Under the pieces are notes generated by a model, which saw nothing but the letters and a program-made list of their open reading frames with translations, searched no databases and had not been told where the DNA came from. Both the position numbers and the translations under genes were made by a program. A DNA stretch of 64,000 bases from contig CAMCMB010000022.1 in assembly GCA_945875845.1 (NCBI GenBank), positions 1-64,000 of the forward strand. Reading direction: 5' to 3'. Shown here piece after piece: positions 25,184 through 33,536 of this stretch (positions are counted from its first letter, which is position 1; the number at the start of each line of letters is the position of its first letter). Source of the DNA: Pirellula staleyi DSM 6068. GTDB lineage: Bacteria; Planctomycetota; Planctomycetia; Pirellulales; Pirellulaceae.

Positions 25184-26701
25184 TTGAATCCGAGTTTAGA
25201 GTCCGAATCGCTTGGTGTCCTGAGACGGCGGTTCGGTTATGAGCAGTTTCGATCGACACAGCAACAGATCATTAACCGAACCCTGGCAGGTGGAGATAGT
25301 TTGGTCATCATGCCAACCGGTGGCGGTAAGTCGCTGTGCTTCCAAATTCCTGCTTTGGTGATTGCTCAACGTTACTTGCACCAACCGCCGAGAGAGCGCA
25401 TGCGTCCGCCATTGACGTTGGTGCTATCACCCTTGATCGCACTGATGAAAGACCAAGTGGACGCGTTGCAGGCCAAAGGGATCGAGGCGACCTTCGTCAA
25501 TTCATCCTTGGACCGCGACGAGCGAACCCGACGCTATCGGCAAATCGCGGAGGGTAACTATTCACTTCTGTACGTTACACCTGAGCGGTTTCGCAAAGAA
25601 GAGTTTGTCGCGGTGCTTCAAAAGCGCGAAATCAAACTGCTTGCGGTGGATGAGGCGCATTGCATCAGCGAATGGGGACACGACTTTCGACCGGACTACA
25701 CGCGCGTAGGTGATTTCCGAAAGGAGCTTGGCTCGCCGACGACCATTGCATTGACTGCCACCGCCACGCGCGATGTTCAAATCGACATTCTTCGCCAATT
25801 GAATATTCCAGCATTTGGCAATGAGATCGGTCAGTGCCAATTGTTTCATGAAGGGATCCAACGCCCCAATCTGGCGTTGAGCGTGCAGGAGGTTTGGGGG
25901 CTCGACGAAAAAGTTCAACTGGTTCAACAAGTCGTTGAGCGTTGGCCTAACGAAAGCGGCATTGTTTACTTCACCTTGATTCGCTCGTTGGAGGAAATGA
26001 GCGAGCGACTGCGCAAGCTGGGTATTGAGCATGTGTGTTATCACGGCGACTTGTCACGCAACGATCGACGGCGGATCCAAAATGGTTTCATGCAGAACCG
26101 TTGCCCACTCGTGCTAGCCACCAACGCTTTTGGAATGGGGATCGACAAGGAAGACATTCGCTACGTGTTGCACGCAGAAGTACCGGGTTCGATGGAGTCG
26201 TACTATCAAGAAATTGGACGAGCTGGTCGGGATGGGTTGCCATCCGAATGCACGCTGATGTACGATCAACGGGACCTCAATACGCAAGTTGAGTTTTTGC
26301 GGTGGAGCAATCCCGACGCGGATTTCTACGAACGGACTTACGATTTACTGCTTCACGATGTCGATTCGGTAAGGGCGTTTGGGATGGAGTGGTTGCGAGA
26401 GCGGTTATGCGATCGTCAGAAGCGAGATCGGCGATTGGAGACGGTGTTGGCAATGCTGCAGCGTTTTGGTGTGATCGAGGATGAAATGGATTTAACCCAA
26501 ATGGAAATTCAAGGCTCCTTGCCGAGCACTTTGGCAGATCAAGCAGACAGGGCGGACAAACTATTGCGAGATCAAAAGAAGCTCTACGCATTGGTGGAAT
26601 ACTCTAAGTCCGAAGATCCGCGAGCGTACATCCATGAATATTTCTCGGCGGCAACTACGCAGTCCGTGGCCGCGCCTATCGTGGAGTCCGACGTACTATG
26701 A
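25184..26701 (+). CDS. RecQ-family ATP-dependent DNA helicase, short form
   Basis: 505 residues, starting at TTG (no upstream ATG fits). Helicase motifs are complete: STQQQIINRTLAGG, MPTGGGKS (Walker A), LAVDEAHCISEWGHDFRPDY (DEAH with the RecQ aromatic loop), TATATRDV, and YQEIGRAGRDGLPSECTL (motif VI). The C-terminal zinc subdomain is degenerate: the expected four cysteines are missing from the segment before AYIHEYFSAATT, and there is no winged-helix or HRDC domain. It is thus a core helicase only. It overlaps the acyltransferase gene by ATGA. Confidence 0.92.
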   Translation: MNPSLESESLGVLRRRFGYEQFRSTQQQIINRTLAGGDSLVIMPTGGGKSLCFQIPALVIAQRYLHQPPRERMRPPLTLVLSPLIALMKDQVDALQAKGIEATFVNSSLDRDERTRRYRQIAEGNYSLLYVTPERFRKEEFVAVLQKREIKLLAVDEAHCISEWGHDFRPDYTRVGDFRKELGSPTTIALTATATRDVQIDILRQLNIPAFGNEIGQCQLFHEGIQRPNLALSVQEVWGLDEKVQLVQQVVERWPNESGIVYFTLIRSLEEMSERLRKLGIEHVCYHGDLSRNDRRRIQNGFMQNRCPLVLATNAFGMGIDKEDIRYVLHAEVPGSMESYYQEIGRAGRDGLPSECTLMYDQRDLNTQVEFLRWSNPDADFYERTYDLLLHDVDSVRAFGMEWLRERLCDRQKRDRRLETVLAMLQRFGVIEDEMDLTQMEIQGSLPSTLADQADRADKLLRDQKKLYALVEYSKSEDPRAYIHEYFSAATTQSVAAPIVESDVL

Positions 26702-27510
26702 CGCGCAACCATCAAGCCGTATTGCCGGTTTCGAAGAAATGGCTAGTGGATGGCTTCTGCGGCTTCTCTCGTCGCATGGTGGCGAAGCAGTTCATGTCTT
26801 TTGGAATTCAGACCGAATTGCTGGATTGGAAAGCCATCGACGACGACACACCCATCGTGGTATTCACCAATCATGCGAGTTGGTGGGATCCGATCAGTGC
26901 GATGTTGATTCGAAAAAAATACTTCCCCAATCGAATTTTCTATGCACCCATCGATTCGGAAGCGTTAGAGAATTACCGGATCATGGCCAAACTAGGTTTC
27001 TATGGCCTACCGCTGAAGACAACCGCAGGCGCTGCGGAGTTTTTAGCGACTACCAAATTGATTTTAAAATCGAAAAATGCTTCCGTTTGGATAACACCCG
27101 AGGGGCAATTTACGGATGTGCGCGACCATTCGCAACCATTTATGCCGGGCCTAGCCCATTTGGCCTCCAGGGTACCAGGTGTGGCATTTCTCCCGATGGC
27201 GCTCGAGTATGCATTTTGGGATGAGAGTCGCCCACAGCTCTTTGCGAGGTTTGGTGCAGCCATTCGACAACCCGAACCGCGATCCGACGGCAGTGGGTTT
27301 GACAAGTCCGAATGGAGCGAGCTGTTAACATCCCGTTTACGACAAACTCAAGGCGAGCTAGCACAGAGTGTGATCGCGAGAGATGGAACTCGATTCGATT
27401 ATCTCATTGCTAGTCGCCCAACGAGGCTCGGCTGGTACGACTACTTTCGTAGCTGGTCGGCGCGGCTTCGAGCCAAGCCATTTGACCCACGACACTCAGT
27501 GCGAAAATAA
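26698..27510 (+). CDS. PlsC-type lysophospholipid acyltransferase
   Basis: 270 residues. The acyltransferase motif I is NHASWWDP (H-x4-D), motif II/III features include APIDSEALENY and ITPEGQFTD, matching the EGT-type block. It would acylate a lysophosphatidate or related lipid at the membrane. There is no clear membrane anchor, so it may be peripheral. Its start overlaps the recQ stop. It is convergent with the Wzz-like gene with only 10 bases between stops. Confidence 0.85.
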   Translation: MTRNHQAVLPVSKKWLVDGFCGFSRRMVAKQFMSFGIQTELLDWKAIDDDTPIVVFTNHASWWDPISAMLIRKKYFPNRIFYAPIDSEALENYRIMAKLGFYGLPLKTTAGAAEFLATTKLILKSKNASVWITPEGQFTDVRDHSQPFMPGLAHLASRVPGVAFLPMALEYAFWDESRPQLFARFGAAIRQPEPRSDGSGFDKSEWSELLTSRLRQTQGELAQSVIARDGTRFDYLIASRPTRLGWYDYFRSWSARLRAKPFDPRHSVRK

Positions 27511-27520
27511 GCAGCCATCA

Positions 27521-29803
27521 TCAAGTCACGATGGAACGCAACCACTTTGGCATCGAATCCTCTACCTTGTTGAGGACGACTCCTACAACGCATCTATTAG
27601 CAGCTTCCAAGCGTCGAACAACCCGTTGCAACTCGATAGTCTCCGTAACGCCCGATTCAACCACTAAAACGATTAGATGTAAATCTCGCGTGATGGCCAT
27701 CGCGTGATCCAGGCGCCCCGCTGGCGGAAGGTCGACAATGATTAAATCATAATCGTGCTGAAAATCCAGCAAGCGCGACGAGTCTATTCGGTCTCCTTTT
27801 TCAAGGTATCCGCTCACGAAGTTGATAGGCTCTCGCGTTGTCGTCGGCACATAGCCTTCGGGGTTGGAATGAGCGCTTTTCAATTCCGATTCCTTACGAG
27901 ATCCGTCTGAGCCAAAGGCGCGTGAAACAGTTTTGTCTCTCAAGTCTGCGTCGATCAAAGTCGTTCGAAGTCCACAATCTTCACTTGCCGTTAATGCAAG
28001 GGCGGCTGCTATGGTGCTTGCTCCGCAACCGTCCCGAACGCTTAAGACACCCAACGTTCGACCCCGAATACCTGAACTGGCAGCGTGACATCGCGAAAAC
28101 AGGACGTCCGACAGAATCGATTTGAAGACGTCGCGAAGTCGACTGTTACGAGAATCTCGCACAAAACTGGACCAGTTCGAGGTTCCGTGACGGAATGGAA
28201 TACTCATCAAAACGGGAGCTCCCAACGCCGATTCGACGTGCGCCGCCGTTCTCAACCGGCCGGATGTCATTTCTCGAAGAAAGGCCAAGCCAAAACCGGA
28301 AAAAAGTCCGAGCGACACGATTCCGGTTGCGAGCATCTTTTTATTGGGGGTAGTCGCTCGTTCCACAAAGGTTGCGCCCTGAAAAACGTTTACATTGAAA
28401 ATTTGCTTCATTTGGAGCTGCTCCAGCATGCGAGACTGCTCTAATTTCTCACTCAAAGAGAGGAAACTGCTCTTGCGAACTGCGATTTCCCGATCCAGTT
28501 GTTGGATTTGCAGTTCCTGTTCAAGCAGTTTCTTGCTCTGGTCGTCAAGGTCCCGCCGCTGCTCTTCCATTGCGGTGATCGCGGAACGAAGCCCAACGAC
28601 GAGCGTCTCTTGTTTTTGCACCTCTTCGATGAGTCGTAGCCTGACGGGATTGGGCGTTGGACTTGGGTCGATGCGCTGGGTCTTCGATTCTTTGAGAATA
28701 GATTGAGCACCGTCGATCTGCTCGCGGACTTGCATCAACTTTACGTGACTGCCCGTGTATTTCGCGGCAAATTCTTTTTCCTTGAGCACCAACTCATCAA
28801 GCCGCTGTTTTATTCCAACCAAGTTGGCATCGGATGGTTCGATTTCGTTCGCAATGATCTCGTCGACCGCATCGGCAAGCCGTCCATTCAAATCTCGTAT
28901 CTCCGACAAAGCTTGCTTCAGTTGCGATCGAGCACTGTCGAGTTCAGCATCGACATCAGCCAACTGGGCCGTTAGTCGTTGACGGTTATCGTCAATCGAA
29001 CCAATTTTGTTTTCCTGTAAAAAATTGCTTCGATTATCTACAAGACCGTTCAGTTGCTTCTCTGCGCTCTCTACATGAGCCGAGAAAAAATCTTGCGAAC
29101 CCGATGTGGGCGATACCTTAAGGTAAATGTCTATGAAATTTTTAGTGCAACTCTTGACCAAGGCCTGTGCCATCTGAGGCGTCTTGGCTTCTCCACGAAC
29201 CGTGATGACGGTGGATTTCTTGGGTGAATGGATTTGAACCGTCTTTTGGACCTTCATGATGGCCCTTTCGCGATCGCTGATAGTGTCGCGAACACTTAAC
29301 AACCCCATGCTAACGTCAAGCCAAAAACGACCGGTATCCTTTGCAAAGGTTGAATATCGGTGACCGAAAGAACTCGGGGTGGTCGGCGCAGTCGGCAGGG
29401 TGCCGGATAAAATCGCCTCTTCCCCTAGTTCGTCCACGACCAATTCGGAAACCGCACGACTACCTAAAACCTCAAGTACCGAGTTGATTCCTTCTTCCTG
29501 AGTCTTTGGAAGCATTAGCGTTTCGCCGGTGGTCGCAGTGGGATCTAAGCCAACACTCTCCCGTGCTACCAAAATCAACATTTTCGCTTCCGACTCGTAG
29601 GTGCGAGACCAAAAAAGAATCGCCAGCCAGGAAACCAAAATCGAAGCGAGAAGCGATCCAAGAATAAGTCGCTTTTGGATAAACGGGATCTCAAAATAAG
29701 AAGCGAACCCAGCTCGCCCTAGAGTCCCAAGCCCCTTTCCTTGACCAACTAGTGGACCGTTTGCAATTTGATCATCCGGTGCGTTCATGAAGCAATCGCG
29801 CAT
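27521..29803 (-). CDS. Wzz/GumC-like chain-length protein fused to a BY-kinase-like domain with abnormal P-loop
   Basis: About 760 residues; the start is uncertain (ATG at 29803 or 29788). An N-terminal membrane segment (LILGSLLASILVSWLAILFW) is followed by the Wzz periplasmic domain, a long coiled-coil region (about 230-480), and a second membrane segment (MLATGIVSLGLFSGFGLAFL). The cytoplasmic ATPase domain has an intact Walker A' (TTLIDADLRDK) and Walker B (DLIIVDLPP), but the P-loop reads DGCGAST, with alanine in place of the lysine. There is no tyrosine-rich tail. It probably controls polysaccharide chain length without normal kinase activity. No other polysaccharide genes adjoin. Confidence 0.85.
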   Translation of the reverse strand: MRDCFMNAPDDQIANGPLVGQGKGLGTLGRAGFASYFEIPFIQKRLILGSLLASILVSWLAILFWSRTYESEAKMLILVARESVGLDPTATTGETLMLPKTQEEGINSVLEVLGSRAVSELVVDELGEEAILSGTLPTAPTTPSSFGHRYSTFAKDTGRFWLDVSMGLLSVRDTISDRERAIMKVQKTVQIHSPKKSTVITVRGEAKTPQMAQALVKSCTKNFIDIYLKVSPTSGSQDFFSAHVESAEKQLNGLVDNRSNFLQENKIGSIDDNRQRLTAQLADVDAELDSARSQLKQALSEIRDLNGRLADAVDEIIANEIEPSDANLVGIKQRLDELVLKEKEFAAKYTGSHVKLMQVREQIDGAQSILKESKTQRIDPSPTPNPVRLRLIEEVQKQETLVVGLRSAITAMEEQRRDLDDQSKKLLEQELQIQQLDREIAVRKSSFLSLSEKLEQSRMLEQLQMKQIFNVNVFQGATFVERATTPNKKMLATGIVSLGLFSGFGLAFLREMTSGRLRTAAHVESALGAPVLMSIPFRHGTSNWSSFVRDSRNSRLRDVFKSILSDVLFSRCHAASSGIRGRTLGVLSVRDGCGASTIAAALALTASEDCGLRTTLIDADLRDKTVSRAFGSDGSRKESELKSAHSNPEGYVPTTTREPINFVSGYLEKGDRIDSSRLLDFQHDYDLIIVDLPPAGRLDHAMAITRDLHLIVLVVESGVTETIELQRVVRRLEAANRCVVGVVLNKVEDSMPKWLRSIVT

Positions 29804-30902
29804 GCAATTCAATGTTAACGGTCGAAGACAACAATTGTCTTTATGGTGGAGCGGGGCCCTAGAACAAGGACTTATCTATCGTAATTAAAGGGTTTTACGT
29901 AAGCAATCGATACGATTCCCAATTGCCGAACTGGACCGCAAACTTCCATTGAGACAAGTAGGAAGATTCCCCAGCGAAAAGGTGTCTATCTGGCTGAAAC
30001 CCGAGGAAATTCGCGAAAAGACAGGGGACGGTACTTGGTTTGCACTGAATGGCGATGCTCAACGCCCTTGAAAGTGGCTCAACCGATGCACTGTCAGCAT
30101 TGAGACGCTTCCATAATTTCACAATAAGGTTCCATAATTTCACAATAAGGAAAGAATACGAATGGCATCCAAAACAAAAAACCCCTCCGTTTGGCCCCTT
30201 CAGGGCAATGCGCACCTTTTTTCATGACGACCCAGGGCGGCGCTTCGCTCTGCCCTGGGCTAGGTTCTGTAAGCCCGTTGGGCTATCAAACCCATTAGCC
30301 CTGCGGGCTATCGCATACCCGGCCCTGCGGGCTATCGCATACCTGGCCCTGCGGGCTATCGCATACCTGGCCCTGCGGGCTCGGAGATAATTTGGATTGG
30401 CTTTTGCAATTCGCCCCGCATGGGGCAGCAACAGCCTAGCCCAGGGCAGAGCGCAGCGACGGTACGTCGCGAAGCGCCGCCCTGGGTAATGGTGAAACTC
30501 GCTAACGTTGCCCTGAAGGGGCCGAACAAAGGACTCGCGGCAACAATGGATGGTCCGTTTGGCCCCTTCAGGGCAATGCGCACCTTTTTTCATGACGACC
30601 CAGGGCGGCGCTTCGCTCTGCCCCATAGGCATCAACTTAAGGATCGGTATAGGAAAAAAGCGGAAGTTCCTTCAGAATTGGTGTTCGCAAAAACATTTCA
30701 ACTCTGGAAGAAGGAACTTCCGCATGGACATCTTAACACGGGCAGCGAATGCCTTGAAGCTCCAAACAGAGTTTGATCTTCGAAGCGGTGCGCTGCGAAG
30801 CGTGCAACTGGAACAGGGACGGGCTCCTGATGGCGCTTCGGATCGCCAGCAGATCGTGCAAACGGTCGGCTAAGCCCGGATTGTTTTGACGTCATAAGCT
30901 GT
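29804..30902. repeat. 1.1 kb repeat block
   Basis: Contents in order: a 21-bp tandem duplication (30109-30129 and 30130-30150); a 70-bp segment at 30186-30255 repeated exactly at 30554-30623; three 24-bp units (ctatcgcataccnggccctgcggg) at 30308-30379; an inverted partner of the 70-mer centre (cgaagcgccgccctgg, about 30470-30486), so the block can fold as a large cruciform; and a 14-bp inverted repeat (30660-30673 / 30710-30723). No intact gene is visible except the short frame at 30724. The open frames running through the repeats are translations of repeat DNA. Confidence 0.85.
30724..30873 (+). pseudogene. Short frame, possible gene remnant
   Basis: 49 codons starting MDILTRAANALKLQTEFDLR, preceded by an AAGGA ribosome site that is part of the hairpin at 30660-30723. 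It ends with ASDRQQIVQTVG. I do not recognise it with confidence. The position ahead of drmB/drmC-like remnants and the general character (helical, ending in a SDRQ-type segment) would fit the start of a DrmC-like protein, but that is a guess. Confidence 0.25.
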
Positions 30903-31322
30903 ATGAAAATGATTGGAACCGAGGAGATCATCGAACCGAGGCTGCTCCTGAAATTAAAGGAACACCTCAATCTAGATAATCTGCGGTTGTACGCCCCACC
31001 CAGGGATGGTGGCGATATCACCGAAGTCTTGGTGCGATGCGAATGCGGACAAACGCGTTTACTTAGCGAAGCCGTGGAATCGGGCGGCTACCAAAAAGCC
31101 GGAGCGTTAGGCCTATGCGATGGTAGCCAACCCTGGCTTGGCCCCTTCGCAAGAGCCCGGTGCGAATAACCAAGTAAGTTTCTCATTCGGACGGCCAGCA
31201 ATGCGTATTTCCCAAAGAAATTGAGCGTTATCTCATTGCCCCCGCGAAACGAGTCCGTCACGGAAGCAGTTGACACGGCTTGGATGTTCTTGGAAAAACC
31301 ACGGAAACGGCATCCCGGTTGA
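30903..31322 (+). pseudogene. Remnant resembling DISARM drmB (DUF1998)
   Basis: One reading frame with a single in-frame TAA at 31167-31169. Before the stop: VRCECGQTRLLSEAVESGG, then GALGLCDGSQPWLGPFARARC, a zinc-ribbon pattern of the DrmB/DUF1998 type. After the stop, in the same frame, comes KFLIRTASNAYFPKKLSV, the best-conserved block of that family, then SLPPRNESVTEAVDTAW. A full DrmB is around 600 residues; about 140 codons remain, so both ends are missing as well as the internal stop. The family call is from memory of the conserved blocks. The frame after 31280 shifts to another register. Confidence 0.65.
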
Positions 31323-31439
31323 AGCCAGACGAACTCAGGACTCTCATTGCATGCGAACAAGAACAAGGGGACGACCGGCCCGATGGTGATTTCTACGCAA
31401 GAGTTTTGCCGCGAGCCATTTGGGACGCAAGTTGGATGA

Positions 31440-31772
31440 ACTGTGTATCAAGGCAAGGATATCTTTGCGGCGCTCGCAAATCGGATGGAAGCCCTTCCTG
31501 AACTGAACGTTCGGATGTACCTCAACATCGACCGACCACATGGGGACAGCTCGCCGTCGGAACTTTTGTTGGCCAAGTTTCAGAAGCGGTTTCGCGAGAA
31601 CCAGTGGCCGGAGAACATGCGGTTACCAGAAGTGTTTTACGACCCGCGTCCGCTGGCAGACGACGATGCCAGTAAGTCAGCATGTCTCCACGCCAAGGAA
31701 GCCTGGGAGGGTGAGGCTACGCCTCTAAACATGTTTTCCTCGACTTTGCCCAATCCATTCCTTGCTTGGTAG
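31440..31772 (+). pseudogene. Remnant resembling DISARM drmC (phospholipase D-like)
   Basis: In frame: VYQGKDIFAALANRMEALPE, NVRMYLNIDRPHGD, FRENQWPENMRLPEVFYDPR, then SACLHAK, where the first half of an HKD (phospholipase D) motif would lie. Immediately after HAK the sequence changes to a copy of the gggagggtgaggct hairpin element (31704 onward) and the frame runs into it before stopping at 31772. So the second half of the enzyme, including the rest of the HKD motif, is lost. It follows the drmB-like remnant on the same strand, as in DISARM operons. Confidence 0.65.
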
Positions 31773-32106
31773 GGTGAGGCTCCTGCCGAACCATTGCGTC
31801 GTAAGCTCGGCAGGAGCCTCGCCCTCCCATGGGTTTCCAATGCATTCGACATTGCAAAGATGTTTAGAGCGGTGGGGGTAGAGCCCTGACATGGTAGTCT
31901 TCGGTTCAGTGGTTTGTTTACGCTTCTGAAACGCAGCTAGACATTGATTCACGATCAAAAAACCAATCAAAACATCTCTGGCTGCAGGCCTACAGTCAGG
32001 TCGTACGGTTTTGACGCGGATGTCGGATGAAGGTGCTGGAGCAAAGCGTGAAGAATGTCACAACCAGGAGTCTTTGAAAAAAATCTCATCGGCTGAATTG
32101 GAGCGA
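31773..32106. repeat. Spacer with hairpin of the 24314-24376 family
   Basis: The arms 31771-31792 and 31804-31829 make an imperfect copy of the hairpin found before mch. From 32011 to 32106 a plus-strand frame reads KREECHNQESLKKISSAEL and continues as antisense of the DUF1501 gene. I do not recognise it; it may be the tip of another eroded gene. Nothing else is seen. Confidence 0.55.
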
Positions 32107-33516
32107 TTACGAGATCAAGTCTTTGATAAGGGTGCCACCGAACTGGCTGAGTTGCTTGAAGCGGCCGGCATGATAAAAGGTAAGCTTGTTGTCGTCGAGG
32201 CCGAGAAGTCGCAGCAGCGTAACATGGAAATCGCGGATGTGGGCTTTGCCTTCGACAGCGGCCATTCCAAGTTCATCGGTGGCACCAATCGTATGACCCG
32301 CGTTGCAACCGCCACCGGCAAGCCAGATTGTCATCGCATTTGGGTTATGATCGCGACCATAGGCCGTGCCGCCGCGCACACCGTTGTCAGGCGTGCGTCC
32401 AAACTCGCCGCACCAGACGAGGAGCGTGCTTTCGAGCAAACCTCGTTGCTTGAGATCCGTAATGAGCGCGGCGATGGGTTGATCGACGCCGCGCACGAGA
32501 TTGCCGTGGGCGCGCTCGATGTAGTCATGACTATCCCATGAGCCGTTGTAGAGCTGCACGAAGCGGACACCTTTCTCGACCAGTTTGCGTGCCAACAAGC
32601 ATTTACGACCGAAGGAATCGGTCGCGTCGTTGCCGATGCCGTAGAACTCCTTGGTCTTCGCATCTTCCTTCGAGATGTCGAGTGTCTCGGGGACCTGCAT
32701 TTGCATGCGAAAGGCTAGTTCGTAATTCTCCATACGCGCAGCGAGTTCGTCATGGCCGGGATGCTTTGCTGCGTGCTCGGTGTTCAGTTTCGCAATCAGG
32801 TCGAGATTCTTGCGTTGACGCGCAGTGCTCACTCCAGGCGGTGGTGTGAGATCGAGAATGGGCGAACCTTTCGCGCGGAGCGGCGTGCCTTGGAATTTCG
32901 CGGGCAAGTAGCCGTTGCTCCAATTTGCGGCACCTCCTTGCGGATAGCTGACTTCGGGCAACACGATAAAGCCGGGCAGGTCTTGATTGATTGAGCCGAG
33001 GCCATAGTTCACCCATGCGCCGATTCCGGGATCACCGCCGAAGCGGTTGCCGCAGTTCATCTGATACATGGCGGTTGGATGATTGACGCTGTCCACCGTG
33101 CAACCGCGAAAGAAACAAATGTCATCTGCGACTTTGGCAAGATGCGTCCAGTTCTCCGCCATGTCCGCACCGCTTTGGCCGGCCTTAATGAACTGAAACG
33201 GGCTTTGCACATAGTAGCGTTTGCCACCCTGCATGGCTGAAATCTGCTGTCCTTCGCGAACGAATTCCTTAAGGTGCATTTTTTCTAGCATCGGCTTCGG
33301 ATCGAACGTATCGATGTGCGATGGGCCCCCTTCCATCATAAGGAAGATAACGTTCTTCGCCTTCGTTTCAGGGACGTCGCTAGCGTTCGATGCAAGCGGA
33401 AACTTCTTAGCTTCCTCAGCGAGCAAAGAACTAAATGCGACGCTGCCGAGGCTTGCCCCCAGACCGTAGATGAACTCGCGGCGATCGTAACGACTTTTCA
33501 TATTGTTTGCAGTCAT
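32107..33516 (-). CDS. DUF1501 family exported protein, copy 3
   Basis: 469 residues. An N-terminal export signal of twin-arginine character (YDRREFIYGLGASLGSVAFS) is followed by MEGGPSHIDTFDPKP at about 62-76, WCGEFGRTPDNG and GRDHNPNAMTIWLAGGG. It follows its PSCyt1 partner by 20 bases. Together the two genes sit between the plus-strand drmB/C-like remnants and the minus-strand chimeric frames, so the pair is probably an insertion or rearranged segment. Codon third positions look more GC-rich than in the 1-30 kb part. Confidence 0.92.
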   Translation of the reverse strand: MTANNMKSRYDRREFIYGLGASLGSVAFSSLLAEEAKKFPLASNASDVPETKAKNVIFLMMEGGPSHIDTFDPKPMLEKMHLKEFVREGQQISAMQGGKRYYVQSPFQFIKAGQSGADMAENWTHLAKVADDICFFRGCTVDSVNHPTAMYQMNCGNRFGGDPGIGAWVNYGLGSINQDLPGFIVLPEVSYPQGGAANWSNGYLPAKFQGTPLRAKGSPILDLTPPPGVSTARQRKNLDLIAKLNTEHAAKHPGHDELAARMENYELAFRMQMQVPETLDISKEDAKTKEFYGIGNDATDSFGRKCLLARKLVEKGVRFVQLYNGSWDSHDYIERAHGNLVRGVDQPIAALITDLKQRGLLESTLLVWCGEFGRTPDNGVRGGTAYGRDHNPNAMTIWLAGGGCNAGHTIGATDELGMAAVEGKAHIRDFHVTLLRLLGLDDNKLTFYHAGRFKQLSQFGGTLIKDLIS

Positions 33517-33536
33517 AATTGAAAATGCTTACCGGG

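Noticed and set aside
30289-30390. Possible short repeat protein (ALRAIAYL units)
   Set aside because: The 24-bp repeat gives an in-frame 8-residue repeat, but there is no ribosome site and the same block contains non-coding hairpins; treated as repeat DNA.
29804-32106. Insertion sequence or transposon carrying the drm-like remnants
   Set aside because: No transposase frame and no terminal repeats with target duplication were seen; the repeats present are short palindromes of several families.
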